Shown here in pieces: positions 11,770-24,400 of a stretch of DNA of 64,000 nucleotides. Position 1 is the stretch's first letter, and each line of letters begins with the position of its first letter. Made by a program: the position numbers and the translations under genes. The DNA is taken from positions 368,707-432,706 of the forward strand of contig CAJNDS010002429.1 of the NCBI GenBank assembly GCA_905221605.1, read 5' to 3'. The stretch comes from Symbiodinium natans. Taxonomy: Eukaryota > Sar > Dinophyceae > Suessiales > Symbiodiniaceae. The notes under the pieces were generated by a model. The model was not told the origin of the DNA and made no database searches. It saw only the letters and a list, made by a program, of their open reading frames with translations.

Positions 11770-12423
11770 ATGCAGCTTCCCACAGATGGTTCATACGAAG
11801 GCGAGCTGGCGAGCAGCATCCTGCTTGAAGAGGGTGATGCGCCAAGCAGACCAGAACTTCCAGGGCTGAGAAATCCCTTGCTCGAGCCTTGCCCACCGTT
11901 CTTCACCAGCGGCTTGGGAGGTTTGGATGAGGCCAGGGGCAGAGCACCTTACCAAAGGATCGAAGAGGCTCCCCACAGAACTCCCACCAGAACACCGTCG
12001 CCAGTCTATCAGTATGGTGGTGGTGTTATCAATAGTTTTGGCGAGCCAGATGGTATTGGACTCCCTCCAGCCAAGAATGCGCAAGCTGCTCCACTGGGCA
12101 CGCCGCAACGCGTACCAGACAGCAGTGCACCTGCAGGAGGTCCAAGCGGATCGTCTGCTGGATTTTCATCTTATCCTCCTCCCATGCAAAATCTATGGCA
12201 GGGGCTGAATCCCCCACCGTACTACAACATGTTGGTCAGTAACGCAGCCACCCCAGGGCAACCTGCAGCGGCAGCGAGACCGTCAGAACCGTCCAGCAAG
12301 TCGGTTGCGCAAGTGCCTGTCGATGCGAACGTGCTGTCTATGATGATGATGCAAGCACAGCAGCAGCAACAACAGCAGCAACCATCGCAGCCAACGCAAC
12401 AGGCATGGGTCCCAGCTTGCTGA
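11770..12423 (+). CDS. N-terminal low-complexity exon of the Pumilio gene
   Basis: Reading from the ATG at 11770, which follows a CAG acceptor-like site, gives about 217 residues. It is rich in Pro, Ser, Gly and Gln, with a poly-Gln/Met tract near the end ([20 protein letters not shown]). Disordered Gln-rich N-termini are usual in Pumilio proteins. No domain is recognised. The stop at 12421 probably falls in the following intron. Membership in the Pumilio gene is inferred from order and orientation only. Confidence 0.5.
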   Translation: MQLPTDGSYEGELASSILLEEGDAPSRPELPGLRNPLLEPCPPFFTSGLGGLDEARGRAPYQRIEEAPHRTPTRTPSPVYQYGGGVINSFGEPDGIGLPPAKNAQAAPLGTPQRVPDSSAPAGGPSGSSAGFSSYPPPMQNLWQGLNPPPYYNMLVSNAATPGQPAAAARPSEPSSKSVAQVPVDANVLSMMMMQAQQQQQQQQPSQPTQQAWVPAC

Positions 12424-15400
12424 CACATGCGTGCATAGTCTTTGCCGGCCAGCCAGATCTTAGTGGATTCTTAGTGTGGACGTCTCCCTCATCTCCGTCA
12501 CTCAGTTTCATTACCGCGAACTCGGCATCATCACTTCACCGTCTCTATCGCTTCGTAGCTCCCCAGTAGTAAGTTCAGCTAGGCAAGATGCCGGAAATTT
12601 AGTCACCGTCCCTTGCCGGATGCTTCACCAGAGCTGGGCTGGGATGTGCATGTTGCACTACACAAGTCCCACTTCTGTGAGTGCATCACTGCATGCTACA
12701 GTCCATCACCGCTGACCCGCTGCGTTGTTGACATGTGTGCTGGTTGGTCATGTATTCCGTGAAATCATTCGTGTGCATCTGAGGATGTCCCTTTTAAGTG
12801 CTGCGGTGACTGCTTGGGGGTCCAGAGCATCCGTGGTCCAGAAGCCAGCCTCACCTCCAAAGATGGGCACTGTCTTGGGACCCGCTTTGATGTCCTGATT
12901 TTGCCGGGCCTCTGAATCTCAAAGGCAGGCCTTCGTTCCAAGAACCTTCTTTTATGTGCTGGCTCTGGCCCCCTGCCTCTTGAGCCGCTGTCCTTTTGGC
13001 TTAAACGGGGAAGTGACCGTCTTCCCATCTAAGGTTGGGCCTCAGCTCTGAACCTTTCAAGCTGTTCTTCTTGTTCCTTTCTTACTTGTCAAACTTTATG
13101 AGGACTCATGCCCTTTGAGACCATGCAAAACTCCATATCCCGCGGGCCGTTTAAAGAGGCAACAAAAAACGCATGTTTGATGTGTTTAGACTAGAGTCTC
13201 GCCAAGGTGGCCCAGCCACAGCCGCAGCCTTCGCAGCCTGGGCCCGCGCAGCCTGGGCCCGCGCAGCCTGCAGCGCCTGGGCCTACCAACGCTTTCCCGG
13301 CCATCTCCCCTCTCACGACGCTGAGCTCCCTTGGAGCCTCCGGACTTCCCACCTCTGCCCCTCCATCGGCGCCGCCTCCGCCGGCGCCGCGAAAGGCTGA
13401 GCGGCAAGAACGGGACAAGGAGCCCAAGGAGAAGGAGAATGTGCTGAGCCCCAGCCAAGCCTTGCCCCCTGGACCCCAGCCACCACGGCCCGTGGCACCC
13501 GAAAGCAAGAAGACCAAAGCACGCAGGGACAAGGAACCCAAACATGCTCCTCAGCCCCAGCAGCATGAACCTGGCGCAATTGCGCCAGGGTCAGCGAGCT
13601 TGAATAGGGCTTCGGACAAAGGAGGCCAGCACAGTTCCGGCCCGTCATGTTCTTGTTGCTTTTTTGTCTTTTGTTCTTTTTTTTGCTTTTCATGTTGCCT
13701 GCTTTCTGTCACCTGAGGAGGAAAAGGTGACAGGCGGAGGCGGAGTGGTGGGCAGGTCGAGGCCCAGCTAAGTCAAGTGCAAGCTGCGCCATGGTTGTGC
13801 CTGCAAGCTTGGTGCTCCACAGGCTGGCGATGACCGCGCTGCCAGCAAGCTAAGGCCGCAGGCCACAAGTCCGCTCATCGAGCATTTGAAGGCGGCTGGG
13901 TGATGCCGCTCCAGAAAGGAATCACTTGCGATCATGTGTCGGCATCTATCCAGGCACGAGAACGGCTTGTTGATCTTGCCGAACTTTCCGGACACATCAG
14001 CGAGATTGCCCAGGATCAGTACGGCTCCAGGCACCGTGCATGCACACTGCTGCAGCGTACGTGCACCTCATGATGCGTTACGGAAGCACTTTCGCGCGGT
14101 CTGCCAAGGCTTATACAGCAGAAGCTGGAAGTGGCAAGCGACGAGCAAAAGCAAATGGCCTTTAAGCAGGTGCTTCAAAAGACACTGGCCTGCAATATTG
14201 GACCAGAACGCTTGAAAGTGCCTTAACATTGACACATGGATATGCGCGCCGCCTCGGCAGTGCTGCAGGGCTCGCGCCTAAAGGTTCAGTCCAAGTCTCT
14301 TCTAGATACCAGTCCCGAAGAGAGGGTTACCAGGTACACTAAGGAATGCCCAGAGTTGCCTTGCTGGCATACTTTCGAACGTAGACCCCGGCAGAACTCA
14401 GCAGGTTCCGGGTGGAGTCGTTCAAGGCGCGAGCAGGTGCCAGAAGGTTCTTACAAGTTTCTTAGGAGCCCTCGCGCGGGATCCTCGAAACGTTTCGACA
14501 TTTCAGCTCATAGGCCGACATGCCTTGGGAAGAACCAGCCAAGCAACATCAGCAGAGACCCCCTTCGGGAGGGATGTTGGCTGGAGCTGATACAGTATTG
14601 CGCCCCTCGCCTCGGCGGACTGTTAAGTTTGCGCAGTGCCTTTTCATTGCTGCTGATTGCGCGTTTTGTTGTCCAAGGATGTCGCAGCTGACAACGGATG
14701 TTTTCGGAAATTATGTAATACAGAAATTCTTCGAGTGCCTCGGCAGGGGTGTGCCAGGACCGGTTGAGCTCCTTGTCAGCCGCGAGAAGCTTGGAGTATG
14801 CCTGCTGAGGTACGGCAACTCTGAGCAGAGGCGAATCCTTGCGGAGCAGCTGGTTGGGCAAGTCCTGAAGCTTTCCCTCCAGATGTATGGGCGGCTTGGC
14901 TGATCTTAAGAAACATAAACAACCAAGAAACAACCTGCTTGTATCGTGAAGTTTCTGGACTCTGCAAGGTGCCGAGTAGTGCAGAAGGCCTTGCTGTGAC
15001 GGGAGTAGTCCACGCTGTCCGCGCAAGGCTGTTCTAACAGTACACAGCATTTGCAGGCGCTGGACTCGGTGCCAATCGAGCAGCAAGTCCTTCTGATTGG
15101 CGAGTTGAAAGGTCACGCCTGCTGACTGCATTGCTTACCCGCTCTCCGATTCTATGGCCTTCGTTTGTCAGGAAGTTTGTCAGCCATGTTGCAAGCTATT
15201 GGTCTCCAGATGCGTCTCAGGTGATCAAATGCATTGAAGATCAGCATGGCAACCATGTTATCCAGAAATGACGCTTGTGCTGCAGGGTGTCGTGCAGTTG
15301 TCTCGGTGCTGCGTGTAATCTATAGGGCTATACAGTAGGGCGATGCGAGGCATTGAGCGCCTGCCAACGGATCGAATCGGGTTCATCGTCGATTCATTCG

Positions 15401-18400
15401 CTGGCCTGATGCTTAAAGCACATGCGGCAGCCCTCCTCATGGTGGAGCTATGCTTAGGCTAGGCGTGGTATTCGAAATTTCTCAGGTCAAGCGTCGCGAA
15501 TGGCCAAACACTGCTGCTTGGCCGTGTTGCTGTACATTGTTATTCCTAGTTAGACATTGCCGGCTGCACAGGCTATGGCTGCAGAGTCATTCAGCGGCTT
15601 ATAGAATACTGCGCTTCGGCCCAGATCTCTGCACTCCTCGACGAGGTGTTGGGTTGCTGTGCCTTGGTGCAAAGGTTTATGATGTTCTTGGTGAGTGTTT
15701 CTGTGGCTCGCTATCAAAGTGAGGGTGTCCGTTTGGGGATACCTTGGTTACACCCAGAAGCTCTTCTTATAGTGATCCATATACATGTATACATGTATAC
15801 ATACATACACACGCATATATATATATATACAGATAGATAAATATAAATATAAATATAAATAAATAAATATATATATATATATATACTCACCTCGTAGCTG
15901 TCCTGCGTGCTTTCTGCCCATATTCAACATATTCCCGGACATTCAAAACAGCAGAGTCCAAAACAAAAAAAGGATCTCCAAAAGGATCTCCAATTGCATT
16001 CAAGATTTATTGCTGACATCCAATAACTTGCAGCAGCCAAACCAGCCCAAATTTTCACATTCGGCACCCCAATCAGTCGCGTCGAAATATCTCTCATGAC
16101 TCTTCGCGCGAACGTCGACTAGCCAAGTCCAGGCCTTTCAATAGAACGCGCTTGTGAAAGTCGTAATATGGGCTGGAAAGCATTGAAGAGCAAAAAGCAA
16201 GGTTGTTTTAACGGTGGTTCCCAGCAGTCTCATCTGCAGAGCACTGGAAAAATGTATTGCGCTTCTGGGAGGTAAGTCTTGGAGGTGGGGGGACCATACA
16301 TACATATATAAAAAAACAAATATGTGTGGTGTGTATTATGTATATATATGCTACCCCCCCCCCCCAAAGATCTACCCTTTTTCATACATTTATGCCTCTC
16401 TAAACCCTACCTTGACTCTTTCTCAGCATGAGCACTATAAGAAATATCTGGTCTTACGAAGTGATTACACAGAGCTACTGTGTGGAGGTGACACTCAGGC
16501 GTTCTTCTCGGCTTTCCGGTATAGGGTTTAGGGCTAGGGCTACAGGACCTGAAGTATTGAAATTCTTAACCCTAAAACCTTAACATGAACCCCACCTGAG
16601 TTTAGGGTTTGTCAAGATTCTCATGTTGTTTGTGTCAAGCACTCTCAATCTGTTGACCAGAAGAACCAGTGAGCATCGCTCGGCTGGCTCAAGCCGAAAC
16701 AAGCTACGGATGCAGCGCAAGCGGCAAAAGGTGTCGTGTCGTGCACTCCGGGTTTCTTAGATCCGCTACAGTTGGTAGCGTGAGCCAGGTGAGATAGGCC
16801 ACTCGGCTCTCAATGACCACTGCGCAACCTGAAACTCTGGAAGTGCCGGCCGAATCCGATGAGCCGGCGATCGCTACTCCGTGGCGTTGGAACTCCGGCA
16901 GCTGGAGTTGGAACGATTGGTCGTCGTGGGAAAGGAACCCCTGGTGGCAAGATGCTCGCTGGTCAACCTCCGACTGGCGCGCTTCGTATGCAGTGATGAC
17001 GACGCCTACAGGGGAGACTGAATCGTTCGGGGGCGAGGCCACGCTGCAGGGTGCAGCTCCGACCTCGCAAGTACCGCTCTCAGAGCCAGGCTCTGGAGCC
17101 ACGCTGCCCTCCAACCAGGCAGTTTCGGCAAGCTCAGCAGAAATGACCGCCTCTGCCACTACCGCTTCGGCTGGGGCTGAGAACCCCGCGGATCCTTGGC
17201 TTGAGGCAGCGCGGCTGCTGGTTTCCTCGGCGACGGCGTCTCCGGCGGCCACAATGGTGGCTCCGAGCATTCCTTCGGCGCCTTCTGCTTCACGGACTTC
17301 AGTGGCGCTACCTCCTCAGAGTCATCGACTACCCGATCCTCCAGGCCCTCGGCTACCCGATTCTCCTGTACCTCAAGGCAATGGCCGGAGTTGGAGCTCA
17401 GGCTGGAACCGTCAGGGCCAGAGCTGGGAGCAGGCTGGATGGCGCTGGGGCGCTGGAAGTCAAGGACAGGCCAAGGGCGACTACTCAGATCCCCCCGCGT
17501 GGCCCGGCTGGTCGTATCGTCGACAGTGGACCACGGCGGTGAAGCGATGGGACAAGCAGACGGATGTTCCTCTCTTCAGGAGAGCTGAGAAGGTTCTTCG
17601 CACCTTGGGCTGGGAGCTGCAGGTGGACTTTGAGCACTTGACCGAGGAGCAGCTGGCGTCCGCGGAGTACCTCTCCCTGATCCTTGGCGTCATGGAGATG
17701 AAGGCAGGGGTCCGGGAGGATGACGACCGTCGTCAGGCCTTCCGGGGAATCATGCACGAGAATGCTCGGCGACGTGATGAGACGCTGGCTCAGTACTCGA
17801 TGAGGAGGCTTCGGGACTTCTCCAAGGCCGCGACCTACGGCATCATCCTCCCGAATGAGTTCAAGGCAAACATGCTGAGGGAAGGCGCCGGGTTGAGTGA
17901 GCAGGGCTTGCAGAATCTGACGGCGCTCATGCAGGGCCACGACCACGACATCGAGAGGCTTGCTCTGACGCTGGCCCGTTTGGACAGTCGGGCGGATCGC
18001 ATGACAGGCTACGTCTACCAGGTAGGCGAAGAAGAGGAGCGCTCTGGCGAGATCTACCTCGCCGAGGACAACAGCATGATCGGACTCCGGCGACGCGGCA
18101 ACGCTGAACGAGGATGAGCAGGCCCTCCTCGAGCTGGAGGAGTTGGACCTCTCTCAGGACCAGGCCGCCATGGTGTTCGCGCTGTTGGAGAACCGGCCTC
18201 CGAAGGTGAAGCGTAGATCGTGGCGGGAGAACAAGAAGTTCAAGGCAGAGGTTCGCAAAGACCGAGGAGCCTTCCGCAAGGGTCCCGTCACCGAGAACTA
18301 CCGAGCGACGTCCAGTGGTGGTCCCGCAGGTGGGCGGTCTTCCGGAGGCCGAGCCGTGAGTAGAGAGCAACTGAAGAAGGTCTCGAAGTGCCGTATCTGC

Positions 18401-21400
18401 CACAAGCGGGGACATTGGGCCGAGGATTGTCGCTTGAACAAGACACCAGCCAATTCGGAAGGACCCCCCAAGATGTCCGGCTTTTGCTACTTGGGCACGT
18501 TCCCCGACTCAAGCTCGAGCTACTTTGCCGTCCTCACCGACTACCTCCCGTCTGAAGATGAGGCAGCTTCCCAGAAGCGCTACGGGTCGATCGAGGACTT
18601 GGAGAGTTCAGTGATTGGGGGCTCCCTGGGAACCAACCACTTCGAGTATGAGGGCAAGAATCACACGGCGGCAACGCTGGCGTGCCCGCCGTTGTCTTTC
18701 CCAGTGCACTGGAGGCGCGAAGAGGATAGCCAGACGTCCTGGAGTTTCCTGACCATCCCCTCCGGCATGGCGATCCTCGACATCGGTGCCACGCAGGACA
18801 TCATCGGCGCTACGGCCCTCCTGGCCATGGAAGACGAGCTGAGCCGGAGTGGTCTGCGGGTCGTGCAGGTGCCGGCTCCGAAGTCGGCTCCCACCGGCGG
18901 AGCAGCCCGGGTGGCAAAGGCTGTCTTGGCCCCGATCTCCCCAGGCGGGGTTCCTGGCGTGGTGCAGTTTGTCGTCATCGAGGACAATATCCCGCCTCTC
19001 CTGAGCGTCGGCCTCCTGGAGCATCTTGGTGCTCGGATCGATCTGGTGAGCAACAACATTCACTTCCACAACATCGATGTGGGAATGAGGATGACGAATC
19101 TTCCCTCGGGACACCGAGCGATACAGCTGGTCCAATGGGCCGGAGGCCCTTTCCCTGTGCCACCCAGCGCCAAGGAGCAGTTTGGGTTGGCGGACGACGC
19201 TTTCATGAAGGATGCAGTCTCCTCCGCGTACATAAAGGGAAAGTGTCTCGGGGTTCAGGGCTCTAAGTACTCCCACTTGAAGAAGGATGAGCTGTCACAG
19301 TTCCACATCCACAGTCAGCCACATGTTCCTCATGTCTCTGCAGATACCAGGGATGTCGCGTGCAGCTGTCGAAGCCAAGAACTACCACAGCATGTCCCCG
19401 TGAGCATGAAGCAGACATTGACCCGCGATGATCCTCTCGGCTCAGCAGAGACTGTCCTGATGGGCAATCGAAGCACTACCGCGAGTAGTCCCAAATTCGA
19501 ACTGTGTCATCGTCGAAACCATGGATTCTCTGCCTCGACCGGCAGCGGCGATGCGCAGCGGCCTCGAGGAGCGATGGCGGCTGATGGTGGCGAGCATCTT
19601 CCTGATGTGGGAGACCATCCGTCAGGGCTACCTGCGCTTGGCCAGAGCCGAGAACAACCAGAAGAGCATCCTCTCCGAGAGACGCCGCTTCTTGACAGCC
19701 AGTGCTCAGGAGCCCGGGAAGTGCCTGCATTCCGGCCAACCACTTCGAAGAGCAAATCAGTACGCTTCATGGACGGTGTGTCCGAAGTGCTCGGCTCGCC
19801 TGTCTTACACCGCCTACCGAACCTCAGCCAAGGCCAAGGCCAAGAGTCGAGCCCGGACTACGACCACGGCAGTTCTGAGTCAGTCATCTCCGGGAGCAGC
19901 ATCATCCAGTGTCATGGCTCCCCCCGTGGAGCCCGTCCCGCACGAGCTCCAGATCACTTTGCAGACCATGCTGAGCGGCTTCCGGGAGATGAGCAGTTCC
20001 ATGAGAGACTTGGCTCAGGGCCAGGCGCAGATGTTGTCCATGATGCAGCAAAGTCAGGGATATCCCGGACCTCCAGGAACTGCCCTCTTCCAGAATGCCC
20101 AGGCTCTCAGCCAGATGTCGGCGGCGGAGATCACGATGGCGGCGACCGAGATGATGGACCAGGAGATGCAAGACGATCTCACGTCCCAGGACACCGGAAG
20201 CTGGTCCCCAGTACGTCATCCGGAGAACCCCAACGAGAACGATCTTCCTCCACCTGGCCGAAGTGGATGACCACGTCGCCCATTACTTTGGCCTCTTCGC
20301 TGGTGGCGTGGGCGCAACTGTCGACGACCTTTCAGGAGAGGGTTCTTGCTCTGGGAGGTGGACCTCAGTCCTGGATGGTTCACTGCCCGCTTCACTCCAC
20401 CTCAGAGGTGGATCCCTTCGAGATAAAGATTCCATGGCTGCTGGAGGCGGGCCCCACCGACACTGTTCTTTGGCATGAAGTTCGCGATGGGCAAGACCGA
20501 GTGATGTCCCGAGGTCCCGGGCCTCCATCCGTGAACTACGAGGCGACAGCTGGTCAGACGAAGAAGTGGACGTGCTCTCGACAGCACCACTTTCTGCTGG
20601 ACACGGTCGATCTTCGAGTTCCCCCTCAAGGACTGGATGCGGACGGAGAGAAGCAGGACTGCGGACCCTTCTGGCTTGTTGAGGCACCTCTTCTGTCTCC
20701 TCAGAGTGTGGCGGCAGAGTCGGACGAGAGGAATGATCCAGAAGCTGAAAGAGCAGGAAGGATACTGCTGTCGCTGTCCCGACAACAACAGCGAGAGCTT
20801 AGTGGGTCGATGGTGGACTACATCGAGCTCTTTGAGGACTCCTCCGTAGCCGCGTGGTGTCAGCAACATGGGCTCCGTCTTGCTTCTGAGCATGAGCGCT
20901 TCACAACCGCTGCTTCCTGGAAGGTGGAGAAGAAGGACCATCGCTCCCGCTTCCGGAAGTTCTTGCAGGAGAAGCGACCAGCCTTCCTGGCGATTCGACT
21001 TTCAGGAAGCAGTCCGTCTTCCGAGAACGAGCGCCAGTTCGCCATCGAGACGCTAAAGCAGAGCTTCGCATTGGAGGCTGCCCAGTGTCAGCACGCAGAG
21101 GGGAGGCTCTTCTACCTAGAAGCAGGCGATGATCATGAGGTATGGTCCTCCGAGAAGTGGCAGGCGATGATGCGAGACTCTCGGATGTGTCAGATGTCAG
21201 GGATCGATCACATCACGGTTGCCTCCAACCGCCCGGACATCTTCCTCGAGCTGAGCGAACAGCACTTTCAAAACGTTTCTGGACCTCGGCGGGCATTGAG
21301 GAGATCCACGGATATGTCAGCGGAGTCGTCGACCTGGGAGAAGATGGCGGCGGCTCTACGTGCTCGGGGCGATTTCTCACACCAGTCATGTCTGGGACTT

Positions 21401-24400
21401 CTACGAAAGGTGGATTGGTCTTCCGCTCCCTGCTCAAAGTGCGAGAAGGCGGTCTCCCGGGACAGCATCATCTTCGGCCAGTACGTGCGTGGCAACAAGA
21501 CCGGCATCACCAAGGCCACCAAGGCCTACCAGCATGTGGTGCGTTATCTTAACGACTACCTCACCTATCACGGGGCATGTGCGCCGCGGACCTCCATAGC
21601 CATCAACAGGGGCAATCAAGGCGGTCGGGTGAGCTGTCATCGCGATCTTCACAATCATGGTCGCAATCAGTGCATCGCCCTGGGCGCCTTTGAAGGTGGG
21701 AAAATCTGGCTGGCTGACCCCAGCGGATCAGTGGTACGAGAAGTTGCTCCCGGAGTTCATGCCCCGGGAGAAGTTCATCGACATCGCCAGCGCATGTTGG
21801 ACTTCGATGCTCGTCTCTATCACGAGGTGGAGCCGTGGAAGGGAGAGAGATGGTCAATCGTGGCCTTCCAGACTCGCAACGCTCCGTCCCTCTGTGAGCA
21901 AGAGCGAGCCCGACTTCGGGAGTACGGCTTCGAGGTCTACGGCTACGATCCCCACATGCTGAATTCCAAGAAGAGACATCACGCTCTCTTCCAATGTGTG
22001 CGAGATCTTGGAGCTCAAGGATATCAGACGCCGCACGCCCTCTTCAGCAAGATGGTGACTGGCCCCCTCTTCTCATCCTTTGACTCATTCAAGCAGGAGT
22101 CAGCAGCACCCAGCACAGCGAGTTTTCCCGTGGAGGTTCTGCGGGAGGATGGTCCGCCGGAGGGCGAGGAGGACGCTGAAGACGAGAGAATAGAAGGTCT
22201 CCCGGCGACGTCTCGAGCAGAACCACGAATCACTGAGTCTCAGAAGCAGCTGATCAAGAAGGTGCATGTGAACACTGGTCATCCTCCAGCTGATCGTCTT
22301 CTTAGAACTCTCAAGGCCGCAGGAGCTCTTCCCCATGTCCTGCGGTATGTGCGAGAAGAGTTCAAGTGTGACCAGTGTCAGATCCGTGCAGGACCAGACC
22401 ACAGGAGGAAAGCCCATTGTCCTCGCATCGTGTCTTTCAACCGAGTGGTGTCCATGGATGTGTTCTACCTTCCCTTCCAGAACGTCTCCGTCCCTGTGCT
22501 GAACATGGTGTGCAGCGGGACCAATTTTCAGATCGTGCAGCGCATCGAGAGCCACGGAGGCGGAACACCCTCAAGCGCAGCCACCTGGCGCGCCTTCCTT
22601 CACTCGTGGGTGAGATATCTCGGTCCTCCCTCTCTCATCATCAACGACGGCGGCAACGAGTTTCGTGGCATATTCGAGCGTGGGGTTGAACAATTGGGGA
22701 CGCTACAGCACGTGACAGCTCCTGAGTCACCATGGCAGAACTCTCGAGCTGAAAGGCACGGAGGATGGATGAAGCGACGACTTCGTCAAGAAATCGAGTC
22801 CGGTCAGTGTGCTCTTAGCAATCTCGACGAGCTGGACGAGTTTCTCTCCTCTCTGGTGGCGGCGAAGAATCGCTGGTTCAATCAAGGTGGCTACACGCCA
22901 GTTCAGTTGGTCTTTGGCGAGCTTCCGCGTATACCGGGAGAGCTGCTGGCAGAGGACAATGGTGGCCTGCTCCCGCTCAACGACGCCTACCACGACCCAG
23001 CTGGCATGGACGAGATCGGTGCTGAGTTCCGTCGACGAAATGAGATCAGAGAAAGAGCGAAGCGTTTGGCCATGTCGGAGAACAGTAAGGAGGCGGTGCA
23101 GCGGGCCGTCAAGACATCCTCGACTCCAATGAGGCAATGGACAGCCGGACAATGGGTGTACTGCTTTCGACGAGGGAAGCCGGGCGACACTCTGCATCCA
23201 ACTTCTCGTTGGGTGGGGCCAGGTTTGGTGGTTCTCAGTAGTCGATCACTGGTGTGGGTGGCTATGAGATCTCGACTGTGGCGATGCGCCCCAGAACAGC
23301 TGCGGCCTGCTTTCCCGTCGGAAGTTCTTGGAAGACAGCTGGCGAGTGACGAGTCCCTCGGCGAATTGCTTCGACGAGTGGTGTCAGGCAGGCAAGTGGG
23401 AGCTGTGGACGTGGCTCGAGAAGGACCGCCAGATGAACGAGATCACCACTGTCCTGTCGACCGAGATCATGAAGGGATTCAAGTGAGCGCAGGAGCGCCT
23501 GGAGGTTCCTCAGCATCTCGACCTTCAGAAGCACCCCAAGAAGTGTCTCCAGTTCCTCCAGGTCTTCTACGGGTACCAAGTTCTTCCCCACCACGTCCTC
23601 CAGGCCTTGAAGAAGTCGAACATAGGAACTGGCAGTCCCCCTCGCAAAGCTCAGGCTTTCCTTCCCGGAGGTCCTCTCTTCAGGAACCGGCGCAGGAGCC
23701 AGACAGTGATCCTCTGCCAGTCGTCCCGGAAGGCGAGACAGTGAACGAGGCAACGACCTCCCTGGACGAGCGCACGAACGAGGGCACTTTTCCAGATTCC
23801 ACCACACATGCTCGAGATCCGCCCGACTCAAGTGAAGAACGCCCCAACAAGACGCCCCGAAGGGAAGAGAGCACCAGAGCTCCTGGAACTCCCGTGGCCT
23901 CTCTGTTGGACGCCATCCGACAACGCCGAGACGAGATACATGCTTCCAGCTCGACAGATGTGCAGCCCTCCGAGTCTCCTCCGGATCTGGATGGTCTGAG
24001 TCTCTTCGCGCTGGACGAGCAGGTGCGGAGGTGGACCCTGGTGGCGAGTCGCAGCGACGAGGTGGACATCAAGAAGCTTGCGGCAGAGGAAAAGGCTCTC
24101 TTCGACGCCAGCGACGCCCTCGAGTGGAAGGCGATACTTCAAACTGGAGCAGTACGAGTGGCAACCGGAGCCGAAGCAGCGCGACTTCGAGGCAAGTACG
24201 CCGACCGCATCGTCAGCTCCAGGATGGTTCGAAGGAGAAAGCCCGTTGAGGGCATTGGCAGCTGGAAACCCAAGTCCAGATGGTGTCTACACGGTCATGT
24301 TGACCCGGATACGGGTTCCCTAGCTACATACTCTCCAACGCCTCAAACCGAAGGGCTCATGTGCTTTCTGCAGGCCGGGTTGAATCTCAACCACTCCTTC

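Noticed and set aside
13186-13566. Minus-strand frames rich in Gly, Leu and Arg
   Set aside because: Mirror of the proline-rich + strand exon; GC-rich repeats open all frames.
16680-16694. GGCTCAAG in the LTR, matching the end of the dinoflagellate spliced leader
   Set aside because: Only eight bases match and the preceding ATTTT part is absent; probably chance.
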